Shown: positions 7,719-17,892, numbered from the stretch's first letter. The stretch is DNA of 64,000 nt from Sipunculus nudus (GCA_026874595.1 JAPPUL010000073.1:1077973-1141972); one strand, 5' to 3'. Notes: generated by a model from the sequence alone, not told the origin. Numbers and translations are program-made.

Positions 7719-10277
7719 ATGAGCAGGATAAAGAAATTCCAGGTAATACCGAGTGTGCCAGATAAACTTAATTCGCTTATGAAGATATCTTATAATATCT
7801 GGTGGACCTGGAATCCTCGTGCAATAGACTTGCTGCGCTCAATGGATTTAAACATATGGGAAAAGCAAGCTCATAATCCGATAGGCTGTCTTGGGGAGGT
7901 ATCTGCTGAGAGGTATCGTGAACTTGAGAATTCAGAGACATTTTGTTCTAACATGGACTTGGTAGAAGTTGAGCTTGATTGGCATTTATACCGAGCAAAA
8001 TGGTTTGATCAAACACATGCTAAGAATACAGAAGGACTTACAGTTGCTTACTTTTCAGCAGAATACGGTCTACATGAGTCAATACCCCTGTACTCAGGCG
8101 GGCTTGGTATTTTATCAGGCGACCATATTAAGTCAGCAGATGAGCTTGGGATACCGCTTGTCGGAGTTGGGCTTGCATACAAACATGGCTATTTCAGTCA
8201 ACTTTTGAATGCAGATGGATGGCAGCAGGAGGTATATAATCCGAATGACTTTCATAATATGCCGACTACAGAAGAGAAGATAGATAATAAGAATCTGGTA
8301 GTGGAAGTTGAGCTACCGGGTCGGATAGTCTATGCAAAAGTGTGGAAACTACAAGTTGGTAATATACCGTTATATTTACTTGATACAAATATAGAACTAA
8401 ATAAATCGCTATCAGACAGACACATAACCTCCCAATTATATGGAGGAGACACAAGAACACGAATAGAGCAAGAAATAGTACTTGGAGTTGGAGGCTATAA
8501 AACACTTGATCGGCTTGGCATACGTGCAACAGCCTATCATATGAATGAGGGTCACTCTGCGTTTTTAATTCTTGAACGTATAAAGAGATTGCGAGAAAAG
8601 TATAACCTAACATTTAATGAGGCCTGCGAAGTGGTAACCTCATCTAGTATATTCACAACCCACACACCGGTTGCAGCAGGACTTGATAAATTTCCTCTTG
8701 AGCTAATCGATGAGTACTTTTCAAACTATTATGAAAAGCTTGGCATTAAGCGGGATGAATTTATTAACTTAGGCCGGGACAAAGAAGATGAGAATAAGTT
8801 TGCAATGGCAAATCTTGCAATATCGATGTCAAGCCAAATAAACGGAGTTAGTAAACTACATAAGGAAGTATCAAAGAAGATGTGGGCAACTAGATGGAAG
8901 GACATACCATTTGATGAGATTCCGATAATCTCGATAACTAACGGAATACATACGAGGACGTGGTTATCTGACGAGATGACACGGCTATTTGAAAGATATT
9001 TAGGGCCATTATGGCTTGAGGACCCTGTAAATACAAAGATATGGGAGCGTGTTGATACTATCCCTATGACAGAGTTATGGCGAAGTCAGCTGCGACTTAA
9101 AGAACGCTTAATTGCCTTTGCACGGGAGAAACTAAAAGAAGAATTAAAACGAGTTGGAGCACCACAATTCAGCATAACAGAAGCAGATGAAATACTTGAT
9201 CCTGAGGCACTGACAATATGTTTTGCACGTCGTTTTGCAACGTATAAAAGAGCGCATTTAATATTTAAAGACGCACAAAGGCTTGCACGCATACTAAACA
9301 ACAAAGACTATCCTGTACAAATAATATTTGCAGGCAAAGCCCATCCGAAAGATAACGAAGGGAAAGAATACATAAAAAAGATTAATCATTACTTACGGGA
9401 AGAGCGTTTCAAGAAGAAGATAGCCTTTATAGAGGATTACGGGATAACGATAGGAAGCTACATGGTGCAAGGGGCTGATATATGGCTTAACAATCCGCGG
9501 CGGCCATTAGAAGCGAGCGGGACAAGTGGTATGAAGGCGGCAGCTAATGGCGGACTTAATTTAAGCATATTGGATGGGTGGTGGTGCGAGGGATATAATG
9601 GAAAGAATGGCTGGGCGATAGGAGGGGGAGAAGTGTATGACGATTTAGAATACCAAGATACAGTAGAAAGCAATGCCCTTTATGATTTACTTGAAGAAGA
9701 GATAATACCCTTATACTACACAAGGGGGTCTGATGGTTTGCCACGTGGTTGGATCTATAAGATGAAAGAATCAATAAAGACCCTATCACCGATATTCAAT
9801 TCAAACCGTATGCTAAAAGAATATACAGAAAAGCTTTATATAAATGCGCATAATGGGTATAAGACGTTCACAAAGGACAATTTCAAAGTAGCCAAAGAGA
9901 CTAGTGCATGGAAAGAGAAGATAAAAAAAGAGTGGTCGAATTTAAGCGTTAATGAGGTGGTATTTGAGGATAACAAGCCATTTAAGATGGGAAAAGAGAT
10001 TCCTGTTAGCGCAAAGATAAACTTAGGCAATCTAACACCCGAAGATGTAAAGGTAGAGATATATTATGGAAAGCTAGATAGAGAAGGAAATCTTTCACAG
10101 GGGGAAGCTATTAAGATGAGTTGTGAAGGTGTGAAAAAAGGACAAGAGTATGTATACAGTGGCAATATAGAATGTAAGTACTCAGGCGAAAACGGTTTTT
10201 CTATTCGGATATTACCTTACAACCGACATACAGAAAATATATTCACACTAGCGCTTATACACTGGGTGAGCTTTTAA
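7719..10277 (+). CDS. glgP: Alpha-glucan (glycogen/maltodextrin) phosphorylase
   Basis: 852 aa, the length of the Thermotoga/Thermus-type phosphorylases. It releases glucose 1-phosphate from alpha-1,4-glucans with pyridoxal phosphate. Residues 10-110 form the N-terminal domain typical of this subtype (IWWTWNPRAIDLLRSMD). The catalytic core has YFSAEYGLHESIPLYSGGLG and YHMNEGHSAF. The PLP-lysine region is EASGTSGMKAAANGGLN. It follows pntB closely, which suggests joint supply of carbon and reducing power. No other glycogen gene is in the window. Confidence 0.93.
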   Translation: MSRIKKFQVIPSVPDKLNSLMKISYNIWWTWNPRAIDLLRSMDLNIWEKQAHNPIGCLGEVSAERYRELENSETFCSNMDLVEVELDWHLYRAKWFDQTHAKNTEGLTVAYFSAEYGLHESIPLYSGGLGILSGDHIKSADELGIPLVGVGLAYKHGYFSQLLNADGWQQEVYNPNDFHNMPTTEEKIDNKNLVVEVELPGRIVYAKVWKLQVGNIPLYLLDTNIELNKSLSDRHITSQLYGGDTRTRIEQEIVLGVGGYKTLDRLGIRATAYHMNEGHSAFLILERIKRLREKYNLTFNEACEVVTSSSIFTTHTPVAAGLDKFPLELIDEYFSNYYEKLGIKRDEFINLGRDKEDENKFAMANLAISMSSQINGVSKLHKEVSKKMWATRWKDIPFDEIPIISITNGIHTRTWLSDEMTRLFERYLGPLWLEDPVNTKIWERVDTIPMTELWRSQLRLKERLIAFAREKLKEELKRVGAPQFSITEADEILDPEALTICFARRFATYKRAHLIFKDAQRLARILNNKDYPVQIIFAGKAHPKDNEGKEYIKKINHYLREERFKKKIAFIEDYGITIGSYMVQGADIWLNNPRRPLEASGTSGMKAAANGGLNLSILDGWWCEGYNGKNGWAIGGGEVYDDLEYQDTVESNALYDLLEEEIIPLYYTRGSDGLPRGWIYKMKESIKTLSPIFNSNRMLKEYTEKLYINAHNGYKTFTKDNFKVAKETSAWKEKIKKEWSNLSVNEVVFEDNKPFKMGKEIPVSAKINLGNLTPEDVKVEIYYGKLDREGNLSQGEAIKMSCEGVKKGQEYVYSGNIECKYSGENGFSIRILPYNRHTENIFTLALIHWVSF

Positions 10278-10343
10278 TTTAAAAAAAAACTTAATATAAG
10301 GCTATATATAAAAACCATCTTGTAGCTAAAACATTTATACATA

Positions 10344-12011
10344 ATGAAGATATCAACTTTGCTTGATGATTATGAATATTTAGCTAAACGATGGCGTTTG
10401 TTTGGAAATTATAAAAAACAAAGTTCCACACTAAGATTAAAGCAGCTTACAATAAAATATAAATACAATAGAACTTATAAAATAGAATTTAACGATAAAA
10501 TAAACTATGTGTCTAAAGATCAGATATATATTCTAAGATGCATTCTAACAGGCAAAATACACTCTCTACCAAAAGATCAAATAGAAGAGCTTATTCTAGA
10601 CCTTAGTATAGATGAAAGGCTTTACAAGATTAATTTAACGCTTGGAAAAACAACAACTTGTATAATATCCGATGCAGCACAAAATGAAACCTCAAAATCT
10701 AAAACATTAAAAGAAATCAAAGTATCGCTAAATAGATTCTTCGAAAAGGAACTACATCTTCCATATATAAAGCGTACAAACCTAAAGAAGGGTCAAAAAA
10801 CATCAAATCCTATAACCTTTGCAACATATTTTAACTTCTGTATACTAAATCCTGAAACGACTTATCACAAAGTCTTTCTATCGATGCAAAGCAACCTCTG
10901 GCGAAAACGTGTTTTACAAATTCTACTTGGCCTTCACGGAATCCCCATAATAACATTTTTTACTGAAGAGCTTACCCTAAACAATTATAACCAAAAGCTT
11001 ATAAAGAAAATAAAACAAACCCTAGAACTTGAAATAAAAAAGACAGAGGATAAAAGTAATTGGCAGAAGACCCTACTAAAGCTATTTGAGCAAGAGAATA
11101 GTCTTAAAAAAGAAAAGCAAAATATTGAGGATATGTATTCCGTAAGAAAAACAAAAGACTTTAAATCAGAAAAAGAAAAAACCTTAAATAACAATATAAA
11201 TAAAGTCCAAGAAAGATTACAAAATTATAAGACTAAAGAACTTCTAATTCTTAATAATATCAAGGTACACGGGGCATCGTTTAGCAAGAGGAGATTAAGA
11301 ACACCGTATAACAGCCGTAGTCAGCATACATTTTCTATTCCTGAGTCTTTAAATGAAACTAACAAAGAAAAAATAAATACCTTAATTGGTGAATATTATC
11401 TTAATCTAAGTCATATAGAAATCACCGAGCAGGACCTAAAGGGTCTTAAGAATGACTTAGATAAAGAACTCTCAGAAATAAAATTAAATGAAGCTATGAA
11501 TAGTAGTGTAATTGATGCTGAAATTCATGATATAGGAATAAAGATAAATAATATAATTGCTGATGAGGGTATTAGTCTGGATAAAGAAGTTAGGGAAAAC
11601 CAGCTATTGTTACGTGATCTAAATGCTGAAAAAAGCCTTATAGAAAAGATATTAACATCCTTGCGGACAAAATACAAAGATATACATACAGGTATACTAA
11701 AAGAATTCCTTGAATCTTTGACAAGCGACTTAGCAAAAGATTTGCCGACTCTTCGCACTGTCACTCTAAATAGAGACTACACATTAAATCTAATCACCAA
11801 AGAAACTAAATTACATCTACGTGCCCTAAAAGATAATGCTAAACTAAATTTTACTAAAAGTTTTTATAAAACACTAATAAACTTTAGTTCTAATAAAGGA
11901 ACGCATCCCAAAATACTCTTAATTGAACAAGGCAAATTTTTGGGAAAAGACTATTTAAAGAATTACACTAATACTCAAATATTTACTGCAACTGACTCTA
12001 TTAAGGGATAA
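10344..12011 (+). CDS. Coiled-coil protein resembling a degenerate SMC/Rad50-like ATPase
   Basis: 555 aa, not recognised as a named family. Residues 31-60 (LKQLTIKYKYNRTYKIEFND, then INYVSKDQIYIL) align in style with the first strands of SMC/Rad50-like ATPases, but where the Walker A GPNGSGKS should stand it reads VSKDQIYI. Residues 220-445 are rich in K/E/L with long charged helices, as in a coiled coil. Near the C-terminus HPKILLIEQGKFLG resembles the Walker B/D-loop strand, but with IEQ in place of the DE pair, followed by QIFTATDSIKG like the switch strand. No SGG signature is seen. I infer an ATPase-derived scaffold without ATPase activity. It lies 66 bp after glgP on the same strand. 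Confidence is high that it is a gene and low for the fold. Confidence 0.6.
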   Translation: MKISTLLDDYEYLAKRWRLFGNYKKQSSTLRLKQLTIKYKYNRTYKIEFNDKINYVSKDQIYILRCILTGKIHSLPKDQIEELILDLSIDERLYKINLTLGKTTTCIISDAAQNETSKSKTLKEIKVSLNRFFEKELHLPYIKRTNLKKGQKTSNPITFATYFNFCILNPETTYHKVFLSMQSNLWRKRVLQILLGLHGIPIITFFTEELTLNNYNQKLIKKIKQTLELEIKKTEDKSNWQKTLLKLFEQENSLKKEKQNIEDMYSVRKTKDFKSEKEKTLNNNINKVQERLQNYKTKELLILNNIKVHGASFSKRRLRTPYNSRSQHTFSIPESLNETNKEKINTLIGEYYLNLSHIEITEQDLKGLKNDLDKELSEIKLNEAMNSSVIDAEIHDIGIKINNIIADEGISLDKEVRENQLLLRDLNAEKSLIEKILTSLRTKYKDIHTGILKEFLESLTSDLAKDLPTLRTVTLNRDYTLNLITKETKLHLRALKDNAKLNFTKSFYKTLINFSSNKGTHPKILLIEQGKFLGKDYLKNYTNTQIFTATDSIKG

Positions 12012-12055
12012 AATACGGCAAAAGAAGGTGTACTTATATAAATTGGTTCATACTA

Positions 12056-12439
12056 CTATTGGTTTGGCCCAAGCATTACACAAACATCATGCACAAAGTC
12101 AATATCATTGTCCTTACAATAATTAATTGCCTCCTGCGACGATGCCCCCGGCTGCATCCATACTCTCTTAAGACCAAGCTCTTTACACTGCATAACCACC
12201 TTCTCTGTAACAGACGGCGGTACCACGATATCAACTACATCAACTTTGCACGGCAAATCGCTCAAAGTTTTATATACTTTGTCTCCATCCAGTTCCTTTA
12301 TCGCTGGATGTATTGCATACACTTCCTTACCAAGACCCTTTAGGTGTTTATATATCTTATATCCAAACTTATCTTCTCGATTAGTAGCTCCTACTACCGC
12401 AAATACTTTCTCTTCTAAAAAATCTTCTAACTTGTTCAT
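12056..12439 (-). CDS. CoA-binding domain protein (YccU-like)
   Basis: 127 aa, a single Rossmann-type CoA-binding domain. VFAVVGATNREDKFGYKIYKHL is the nucleotide-binding start; PPSVTEKVV and MQPGASSQEAI are conserved family segments. Proteins of this type bind CoA or acyl-CoA and are linked to acyl-CoA metabolism or protein acylation, but their role is poorly known. It ends 44 bp from the convergent coiled-coil gene. Trx lies about 190 bp upstream on the same strand. Confidence 0.88.
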   Translation of the reverse strand: MNKLEDFLEEKVFAVVGATNREDKFGYKIYKHLKGLGKEVYAIHPAIKELDGDKVYKTLSDLPCKVDVVDIVVPPSVTEKVVMQCKELGLKRVWMQPGASSQEAINYCKDNDIDFVHDVCVMLGPNQ

Positions 12440-12630
12440 AAAACCCTCCTATTAACACTCAGCTCTCATTAAACTCTCATAGCCTTTTACCTAGTTTTAC
12501 AAAAATCACTCCTCTTAATTCTATAAACTACTCTCATCCCTACTTTACCACCACAAGACATACACAATCTCATGCTACATCTTTTAAGCAAGAACAATAT
12601 GAGTTTATTTTATATTTAAATGGTTCTTTA

Positions 12631-12948
12631 TTAATTGCTTGATAACTTTTTGACTAGTACTTCCTCACCCTGCACTCCTACCATCTGTTCTACCACTTCT
12701 CCCGATTTAAATAGTATTAAGGTTGGTATTGACATTATTCTGTATTTTTGGGCTATGCCTGTGTTTTCATCCGTGTTTAGTTTAACTATTTTTGCTTTGT
12801 CTCCTATCTTGTTTGCCACAGTCTCAAGCACCGGCGCTTGCATTCGGCAGGGCATACACCATGGTGCCCAAAAATCTACCAGAACAGGTACTCCTGAATC
12901 TAATACTTCTTGCTGAAAATTACTATCTGTTACTTCCTTTACTCCCAT
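12631..12948 (-). CDS. trxA: Thioredoxin
   Basis: 105 aa, a classical single-domain thioredoxin that reduces cytoplasmic protein disulfides. The active site is WAPWCMPCRMQAP, so WCMPC replaces the usual WCGPC; the Gly-to-Met change is unusual and would be expected to alter redox potential or substrate choice. The cis-proline loop SIPTLILF is intact. It lies after xerC on the same strand with a 114-bp gap. Confidence 0.94.
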   Translation of the reverse strand: MGVKEVTDSNFQQEVLDSGVPVLVDFWAPWCMPCRMQAPVLETVANKIGDKAKIVKLNTDENTGIAQKYRIMSIPTLILFKSGEVVEQMVGVQGEEVLVKKLSSN

Positions 12949-13062
12949 ATCTATCTTTGCCCTCCTATATCAATGTTTTATAACCAGTTTAGACTTCCAT
13001 TATTTTTTATATACAAAGCTAATCAAAACTACTCCTTTGTCAAGCAATTTAGATATCAGGAT

Positions 13063-14082
13063 TTAACCATGTGGATGATAGCATCTATACCGCTCCTTTA
13101 ACTTCTCTTTTGTTATATGTGTATACTTTTCTGTTGACGATAACGACTTATGTCCCAAAAGCTCCTGCACTACCCTAAGATCTGCTCCCCTGCCAAGTAT
13201 ATGACTTGCATAACTATGTCTTAGCGCATGCGGATATAAGTTCTTCCCTATCTTTTGTTTATTACCTAAATCTTTTAATAGCCGCCAAATGTAATGTGCA
13301 CTAACCTTTTTGCCATTGGACTTTATAAAAAAATAAGCACTTTTATCATTTTTATCATTTTTACCACTTTTACCACTTTTACCACTTTTACCACTTTTAC
13401 CATCAACTGCTTTAGTATCAAAATACAATCTTTTACGGCGGCTTGCATAACTTCTTAATAACTCTACCGTCTGCTCTCCTATGAATATTACTCGCTCATG
13501 ACCGCCCTTCCCCCGCAGCAATACCTCCCCTCTCTCATAGCTAAACCATTCTGTCTCAAGATTTACAAGCTCTGATACCCGCATCCCGCTTACATACAAT
13601 AATTCAATTATCGCACGCTCCAAAAGCCCTTTATAACTTCTCACATCAAGACCGCTCAATAGCTCCTTAACTTCATTTTCATACAAAAACACCGGCAGCT
13701 TCTTCCTAAGTTTTGGTCCCTTTAGCATTACCAGCGCATCCCTCATCAATATCCCCTCTCGTTCAAGATGTTTTATAAACCCTTTTACGCTTGAGAGCTT
13801 CCGTCTTATTGTACTATTGCTATATCTTTTTATCTCAGACAGGTAAAGTATATACTCTCGTATATCATCTCGACTTATACTTTTTAGCTCTACTTCTCCT
13901 GCCCTTAAATAGGTTATGAAATCTCTTAGATCTATTTTATAGTTTTTTATTGTGTTTTCTGAACTGCCACTACCATAAAGACCCTGCATATATAAATAAA
14001 GAGCCTCCTCATATCCACCTTCTAAATTAGATGTCTTCCTTCCCTCTTTTACAATTCCATTTGTCCGTTTGTCAAAATCCAT
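13063..14082 (-). CDS. xerC: Tyrosine recombinase of the XerC/XerD type
   Basis: 339 aa, about 40 longer than usual. The N-terminal SAM-like core-binding domain spans about 25-110. The catalytic domain has Arg (YVSGMRVSEL), Lys (RGKGGHERV), HALRHSYASHIL, LGHKS and the nucleophilic Tyr in STEKYTHI. It resolves chromosome dimers at dif. The extra length comes from a GKS/NDK triplet run at about residues 227-248, encoded by a 9-bp tandem array at 13341-13403 and placed between catalytic segments. Synteny with topA and dprA upstream favours xerC over xerD. Confidence 0.92.
   Translation of the reverse strand: MDFDKRTNGIVKEGRKTSNLEGGYEEALYLYMQGLYGSGSSENTIKNYKIDLRDFITYLRAGEVELKSISRDDIREYILYLSEIKRYSNSTIRRKLSSVKGFIKHLEREGILMRDALVMLKGPKLRKKLPVFLYENEVKELLSGLDVRSYKGLLERAIIELLYVSGMRVSELVNLETEWFSYERGEVLLRGKGGHERVIFIGEQTVELLRSYASRRKRLYFDTKAVDGKSGKSGKSGKSGKNDKNDKSAYFFIKSNGKKVSAHYIWRLLKDLGNKQKIGKNLYPHALRHSYASHILGRGADLRVVQELLGHKSLSSTEKYTHITKEKLKERYRCYHPHG
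13341..13403. repeat. 9-bp in-frame tandem array inside xerC, 7 units
   Basis: Two copies of ttttatcat, then four of ttttaccac and a last ttttaccat. On the coding strand each unit adds three residues (NDK or GKS type), so copy-number change leaves the reading frame intact. Confidence 0.95.
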
Positions 14083-14148
14083 TCTCTTTTACAAAACCTC
14101 TCTTTTACAAGATCACCCCTCTTTTACCCCCCCTTTTACAAAATCCCT

Positions 14149-16281
14149 TTATACTGCCTCCTTTACCACCGCGCAATTCGTATTCTTACACTCCAACCCC
14201 TTCTTCCCACCTGCTCCTCCACCCTTGCCCTCACCCTTGCCGCCGCCCTTGCCGCCTCCCTTGCCCTGCACTTTGTAAAATAATACCTTCCCGCAACTGC
14301 TACACCGCTCTTCTACCTCCGGACTCGTCCAGGATACAAACTTACAGTCCGGATAATTGCTACACCCATAAAACGTCTTCTTCTTCGCCTTCTTCTCTAC
14401 CACCTTACCCCCATCACAAAGCGGACACCCACATATCGGCACCGATTTCGCATTCCTACATTCAGGAAAACCTGTGCAAGCAAGAAAATATCCATACCGA
14501 CCAAGCTTTTTCACCATAGCTCGTCCGCACTTCTCACATAATTCATCCGTCTTTTCATCAAATACGTTTTTCATACTTTCCATATTCTCTTTCGCCTCCT
14601 GCACGCTCGGCAAAAACTCTTTATAGTAAAATTGTTTCAATACCTCAACCCAACTCTTTGCCGATTCTTCTATCTTATCTAAATCCTCTTCTATATTCGC
14701 TGTGAACTTTATATCTGTTATCTTGGGGAAATGTTTTGATATTAACTCATTTGTTAACTTTCCAAGCTCCGTTGGGACTAATTGTCTTTGCTTTTTTGAT
14801 ACATAATATCTTTTTACAAGCGTTTGCAAGGTTGGCGCATACGTGCTCGGACGCCCAACTCCTGATTCCTCAAGCGTACTTACCATGCTCGCTTCTGAAT
14901 AGCGCGGCGGTGGCTCTGTGTAGTGTTTACTTGGACTTAGTTCTTTAAGTTTTACCACTGCCCCTTCATTCAGTTTCGGAACTACCACCTTATTTGCCTC
15001 ACTTGCGAGTGTCCCGTATACTAAAAGAAAGCCTTTAAATATTAGCTTTGTACTTACTAAACGAAATATACTCTTTTTACCACTAATCTCTATTGTTATT
15101 TGTTTATAACGCGCTTTGCTCATTTGAGATGACACAAAGGCATTCCATATCAAAGTATATAGCTTTAATTGTTCTTTTGTTAGATACTTTGATATCGATT
15201 CTGGTGTGCGGGATACTGATGTTGGCCTTATCGCCTCGTGCGCATCTTGCACTCCTTTCTTCTTGTTTATATAAATATTTGCTTTCTCCGGGAGATACTC
15301 TTTTCCGTAAGTTTCCTTTATAAAATCCCTTGCCTCTCCTATTGCTACATTTGATACTCGTGTTGAATCTGTTCTTATATATGTTACAAGCCCTACTGTC
15401 TCTTTTGATAAATCTACTCCCTCATAAAGACTTTGGGCTATTTGCATCGTCCTTGATGGTGCAAACCCTAGCTTTATTGATGCCTCCTGTTGCATTCGGC
15501 TAGTTGTATATGGGGCATACGCTCCTCTTTGTCTTACCTTCTCTTCTATCTTGCTTACTTTATGTTCTTCTTTCTTTATCTCCAACACCACCGCCTTTGT
15601 CTCCTTTTCACTGCCAAGTTCCACCTTCTTACCTGCGTACTTTACAAGTTGAGCCTCAAATTCTTTGCCCCCTGATTTAAAAAGTCCCTTTATCTTCCAA
15701 TATTCTTTCTTTTCAAACTTTTCTATCTCCTCCTCTCGATCGCATAACAATTTCAACGACGCCGACTGCACTCGCCCTGCCGACAAACCTTTCTTCAGCT
15801 TCTCCCACAAAAGTGGACTTAAATTGTACCCTACAAGCCTATCTAAGACTCGTCTTGCTTTTTGCGCATTGACTTTATTTAAATCTATTTCTCTTGGCTC
15901 AACTACTGCTTTCGTTATCGCTTGCTTTGTTATCTCATTAAATAAGATCCGCTTTATCAAAAGTTTCGGATGCTTTTCCCATATCGTGTTTTGGATATTC
16001 CACGCTATGGCCTCCCCTTCTCGATCATTATCTGAGGCTATTAATATCTCCTTAGACTTAATTGCTTCCTTTTTCAAGTTTTCAAGTATTTTCCCTCGCC
16101 CGCGCACCGTTATATAATCTGGTTCGAAATTATTCTCTATGTCTATTGCAAGACGGCTTTTTGGTAAGTCCACCAAGTGCCCCATTGACGACAGCACCCG
16201 ATATCTTTTTCCTAAATATTTATTGATTGTTTTTGCTTTGGCGTTTGACTCAACTATTACAAGCGTTTGCTCCTGTCCCAT
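14149..16281 (-). CDS. topA: DNA topoisomerase I
   Basis: 710 aa, type IA topoisomerase that relaxes negative supercoils. The N-terminal TOPRIM domain has the Glu in LVIVESNAKAKTI and the acidic triad ASDNDREGEA; the active tyrosine is in GLVTYIRTDSTRVS. C-terminal zinc ribbons follow: CEKCGRAMV...CTGFPEC, CGCPLCDGG...CSNYPDC, and a third with CSSCGK...CKNTNC split by a Gly/Lys-rich insert (KGGGKGGGKGEGKGGG). That insert probably expanded by slippage. The order dprA-topA-xerC is a common bacterial cluster. Confidence 0.97.
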   Translation of the reverse strand: MGQEQTLVIVESNAKAKTINKYLGKRYRVLSSMGHLVDLPKSRLAIDIENNFEPDYITVRGRGKILENLKKEAIKSKEILIASDNDREGEAIAWNIQNTIWEKHPKLLIKRILFNEITKQAITKAVVEPREIDLNKVNAQKARRVLDRLVGYNLSPLLWEKLKKGLSAGRVQSASLKLLCDREEEIEKFEKKEYWKIKGLFKSGGKEFEAQLVKYAGKKVELGSEKETKAVVLEIKKEEHKVSKIEEKVRQRGAYAPYTTSRMQQEASIKLGFAPSRTMQIAQSLYEGVDLSKETVGLVTYIRTDSTRVSNVAIGEARDFIKETYGKEYLPEKANIYINKKKGVQDAHEAIRPTSVSRTPESISKYLTKEQLKLYTLIWNAFVSSQMSKARYKQITIEISGKKSIFRLVSTKLIFKGFLLVYGTLASEANKVVVPKLNEGAVVKLKELSPSKHYTEPPPRYSEASMVSTLEESGVGRPSTYAPTLQTLVKRYYVSKKQRQLVPTELGKLTNELISKHFPKITDIKFTANIEEDLDKIEESAKSWVEVLKQFYYKEFLPSVQEAKENMESMKNVFDEKTDELCEKCGRAMVKKLGRYGYFLACTGFPECRNAKSVPICGCPLCDGGKVVEKKAKKKTFYGCSNYPDCKFVSWTSPEVEERCSSCGKVLFYKVQGKGGGKGGGKGEGKGGGAGGKKGLECKNTNCAVVKEAV

Positions 16282-16426
16282 GTCTATTTTTTTTACCCCA
16301 GTTAATTCTTAGATATTACTCCCCTCGTAATATCTGTTTTTACTGTTTGTAATATAATAACTTTAACCAACTTCTTAATATTATTTATAAACCTTTTAAC
16401 TTAATTAAAACTATTTTTCAACTAAG

Positions 16427-17761
16427 CTAGCCCTTAGTCTTACTCCTATTTATAGAATATAAATTACCTTCCTTGATACATATATCTTGTAATACCAAAG
16501 ACCTAAGCACTCCCATAACTCGTCCAACTGATAATTTACTCTCCTCTACTATTATGTCAAACCCCTTCCAATCTCCCTTAAATACTTCTATTATCTTTCG
16601 TTCATCTTCTCCTAATTTATAATCCATATATAACTTTTCAACTATAGCATCAAAAGAAAAATTACTACCACCACCATCCTCTAAAGTTGATACTACTGCT
16701 CTTTCTTCCTTTCCTCCTTCCTTAGTGAAACTATCTTCTCTCCCCTCCCACTCCTCTATCTTACTATCTTCGCCCTCTCCTAAAGCATTATTACTAACTC
16801 CTCGATCTCCTCCCTCCAACCTAAGTGAATCTATATCTACCACCAAACTCAAGTCCTCAAGCAGATTCTCAGATCCCTCAATCAGTTTTGCTCCTTCCTT
16901 AATTAAATGGTTTGACCCCGCACTATACTCGCTAAGGGCAGGCCCTGGATAAGCGTACACCTCCCGACCATACTCAAGCGCATATTTTGCTGTATGCATT
17001 ACCCCAGATCTCTTTCCAGCTTCAACTACTACAACTCCAAGCGATAATCCGCACATTATTCTATTCCTTATAGGAAAATTATGGCGCATCGGCGGTGTCC
17101 CAAAAGGATACTCGCTTATGACTGCTCCTCGCTTTATTATCGCCTCATATAAATCTTTATTAACCTTCGGATATAATACGTCTACTCCACTCCCAAGTAC
17201 TGCTATCGTATTACCTCCTCCGTCTAATGCCCCCTTGTGCGCTGAAGCATCTATTCCTATCGCAAGCCCGCTAACTACGTTAAACCCTATCTCCCCCATG
17301 TCATAACCCAACTTATATGCGTTTTGTAAGCCTGACTCACTTGCATTGCGACTCCCTACTATCGTTACCCCTGTTTTATTTAAATCACTCTCCCCTTTGC
17401 AATATAATACTATCGGCGCGTCTGCTAACTGTTCCAATATCTCAGGATAGTTCTTATCGTATATCCGCAAAAGCTTAACCCCGCTCTCCTTTGCCTTCTC
17501 TATCTCTTTTAATCCCCTTTCTATCACTTTGTCTCGCTCTAATACAAAATGTTTTGCCTGCCTCTCATTTAATAAAAAATCCTTCTGTATCTCCGATACC
17601 CCTGCTTTCTCAAATAAATATCTTAAGTCTTTTCCATAAAAATCTATTAACTTCCTCTTCAAATACGCTTTAAAAGATATTAGATTTAAACCTACATAAT
17701 ATTCCTTGTCTGTACATCCGCTTACCCCTAGATCAAAAGACTTTGAGCCTCTATGCTCCAT
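16427..17761 (-). CDS. dprA: DNA-processing protein DprA (Smf)
   Basis: 444 aa. DprA loads RecA on incoming single-stranded DNA in transformation. The Rossmann-like core is seen in VTIVGSRNASESG, VVSGLAIGIDASAHKGAL, LGSGVDVLYP and FPIRNRIMCGLS. A low-complexity acidic linker (about 320-375) separates it from a C-terminal winged-helix-like segment (DERKIIEVFKGD...). It lies 145 bp upstream of topA on the same strand. Whether the cell is competent cannot be told from this window. Confidence 0.95.
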   Translation of the reverse strand: MEHRGSKSFDLGVSGCTDKEYYVGLNLISFKAYLKRKLIDFYGKDLRYLFEKAGVSEIQKDFLLNERQAKHFVLERDKVIERGLKEIEKAKESGVKLLRIYDKNYPEILEQLADAPIVLYCKGESDLNKTGVTIVGSRNASESGLQNAYKLGYDMGEIGFNVVSGLAIGIDASAHKGALDGGGNTIAVLGSGVDVLYPKVNKDLYEAIIKRGAVISEYPFGTPPMRHNFPIRNRIMCGLSLGVVVVEAGKRSGVMHTAKYALEYGREVYAYPGPALSEYSAGSNHLIKEGAKLIEGSENLLEDLSLVVDIDSLRLEGGDRGVSNNALGEGEDSKIEEWEGREDSFTKEGGKEERAVVSTLEDGGGSNFSFDAIVEKLYMDYKLGEDERKIIEVFKGDWKGFDIIVEESKLSVGRVMGVLRSLVLQDICIKEGNLYSINRSKTKG

Positions 17762-17892
17762 TTCATATGCTCCATTATCCTATTTATTTCTATATCTTTA
17801 TTTCTATATAAACTCTAATGTAATCTATAGTAACAAATTATATCCTACTAAATGCTTATTTTTTAAGCAGTTTTTAAACCTTAAATCTTTCA

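Noticed and set aside
13063-14082. Phage or integron integrase
   Set aside because: Catalytic segments and the dprA-topA neighbourhood fit housekeeping XerC; no attachment site or cargo seen.
14031-14519. Pro/Ser-rich plus-strand open frame over topA and xerC ends
   Set aside because: Low-complexity antisense of the Gly/Lys-rich TopA tail; no independent evidence.
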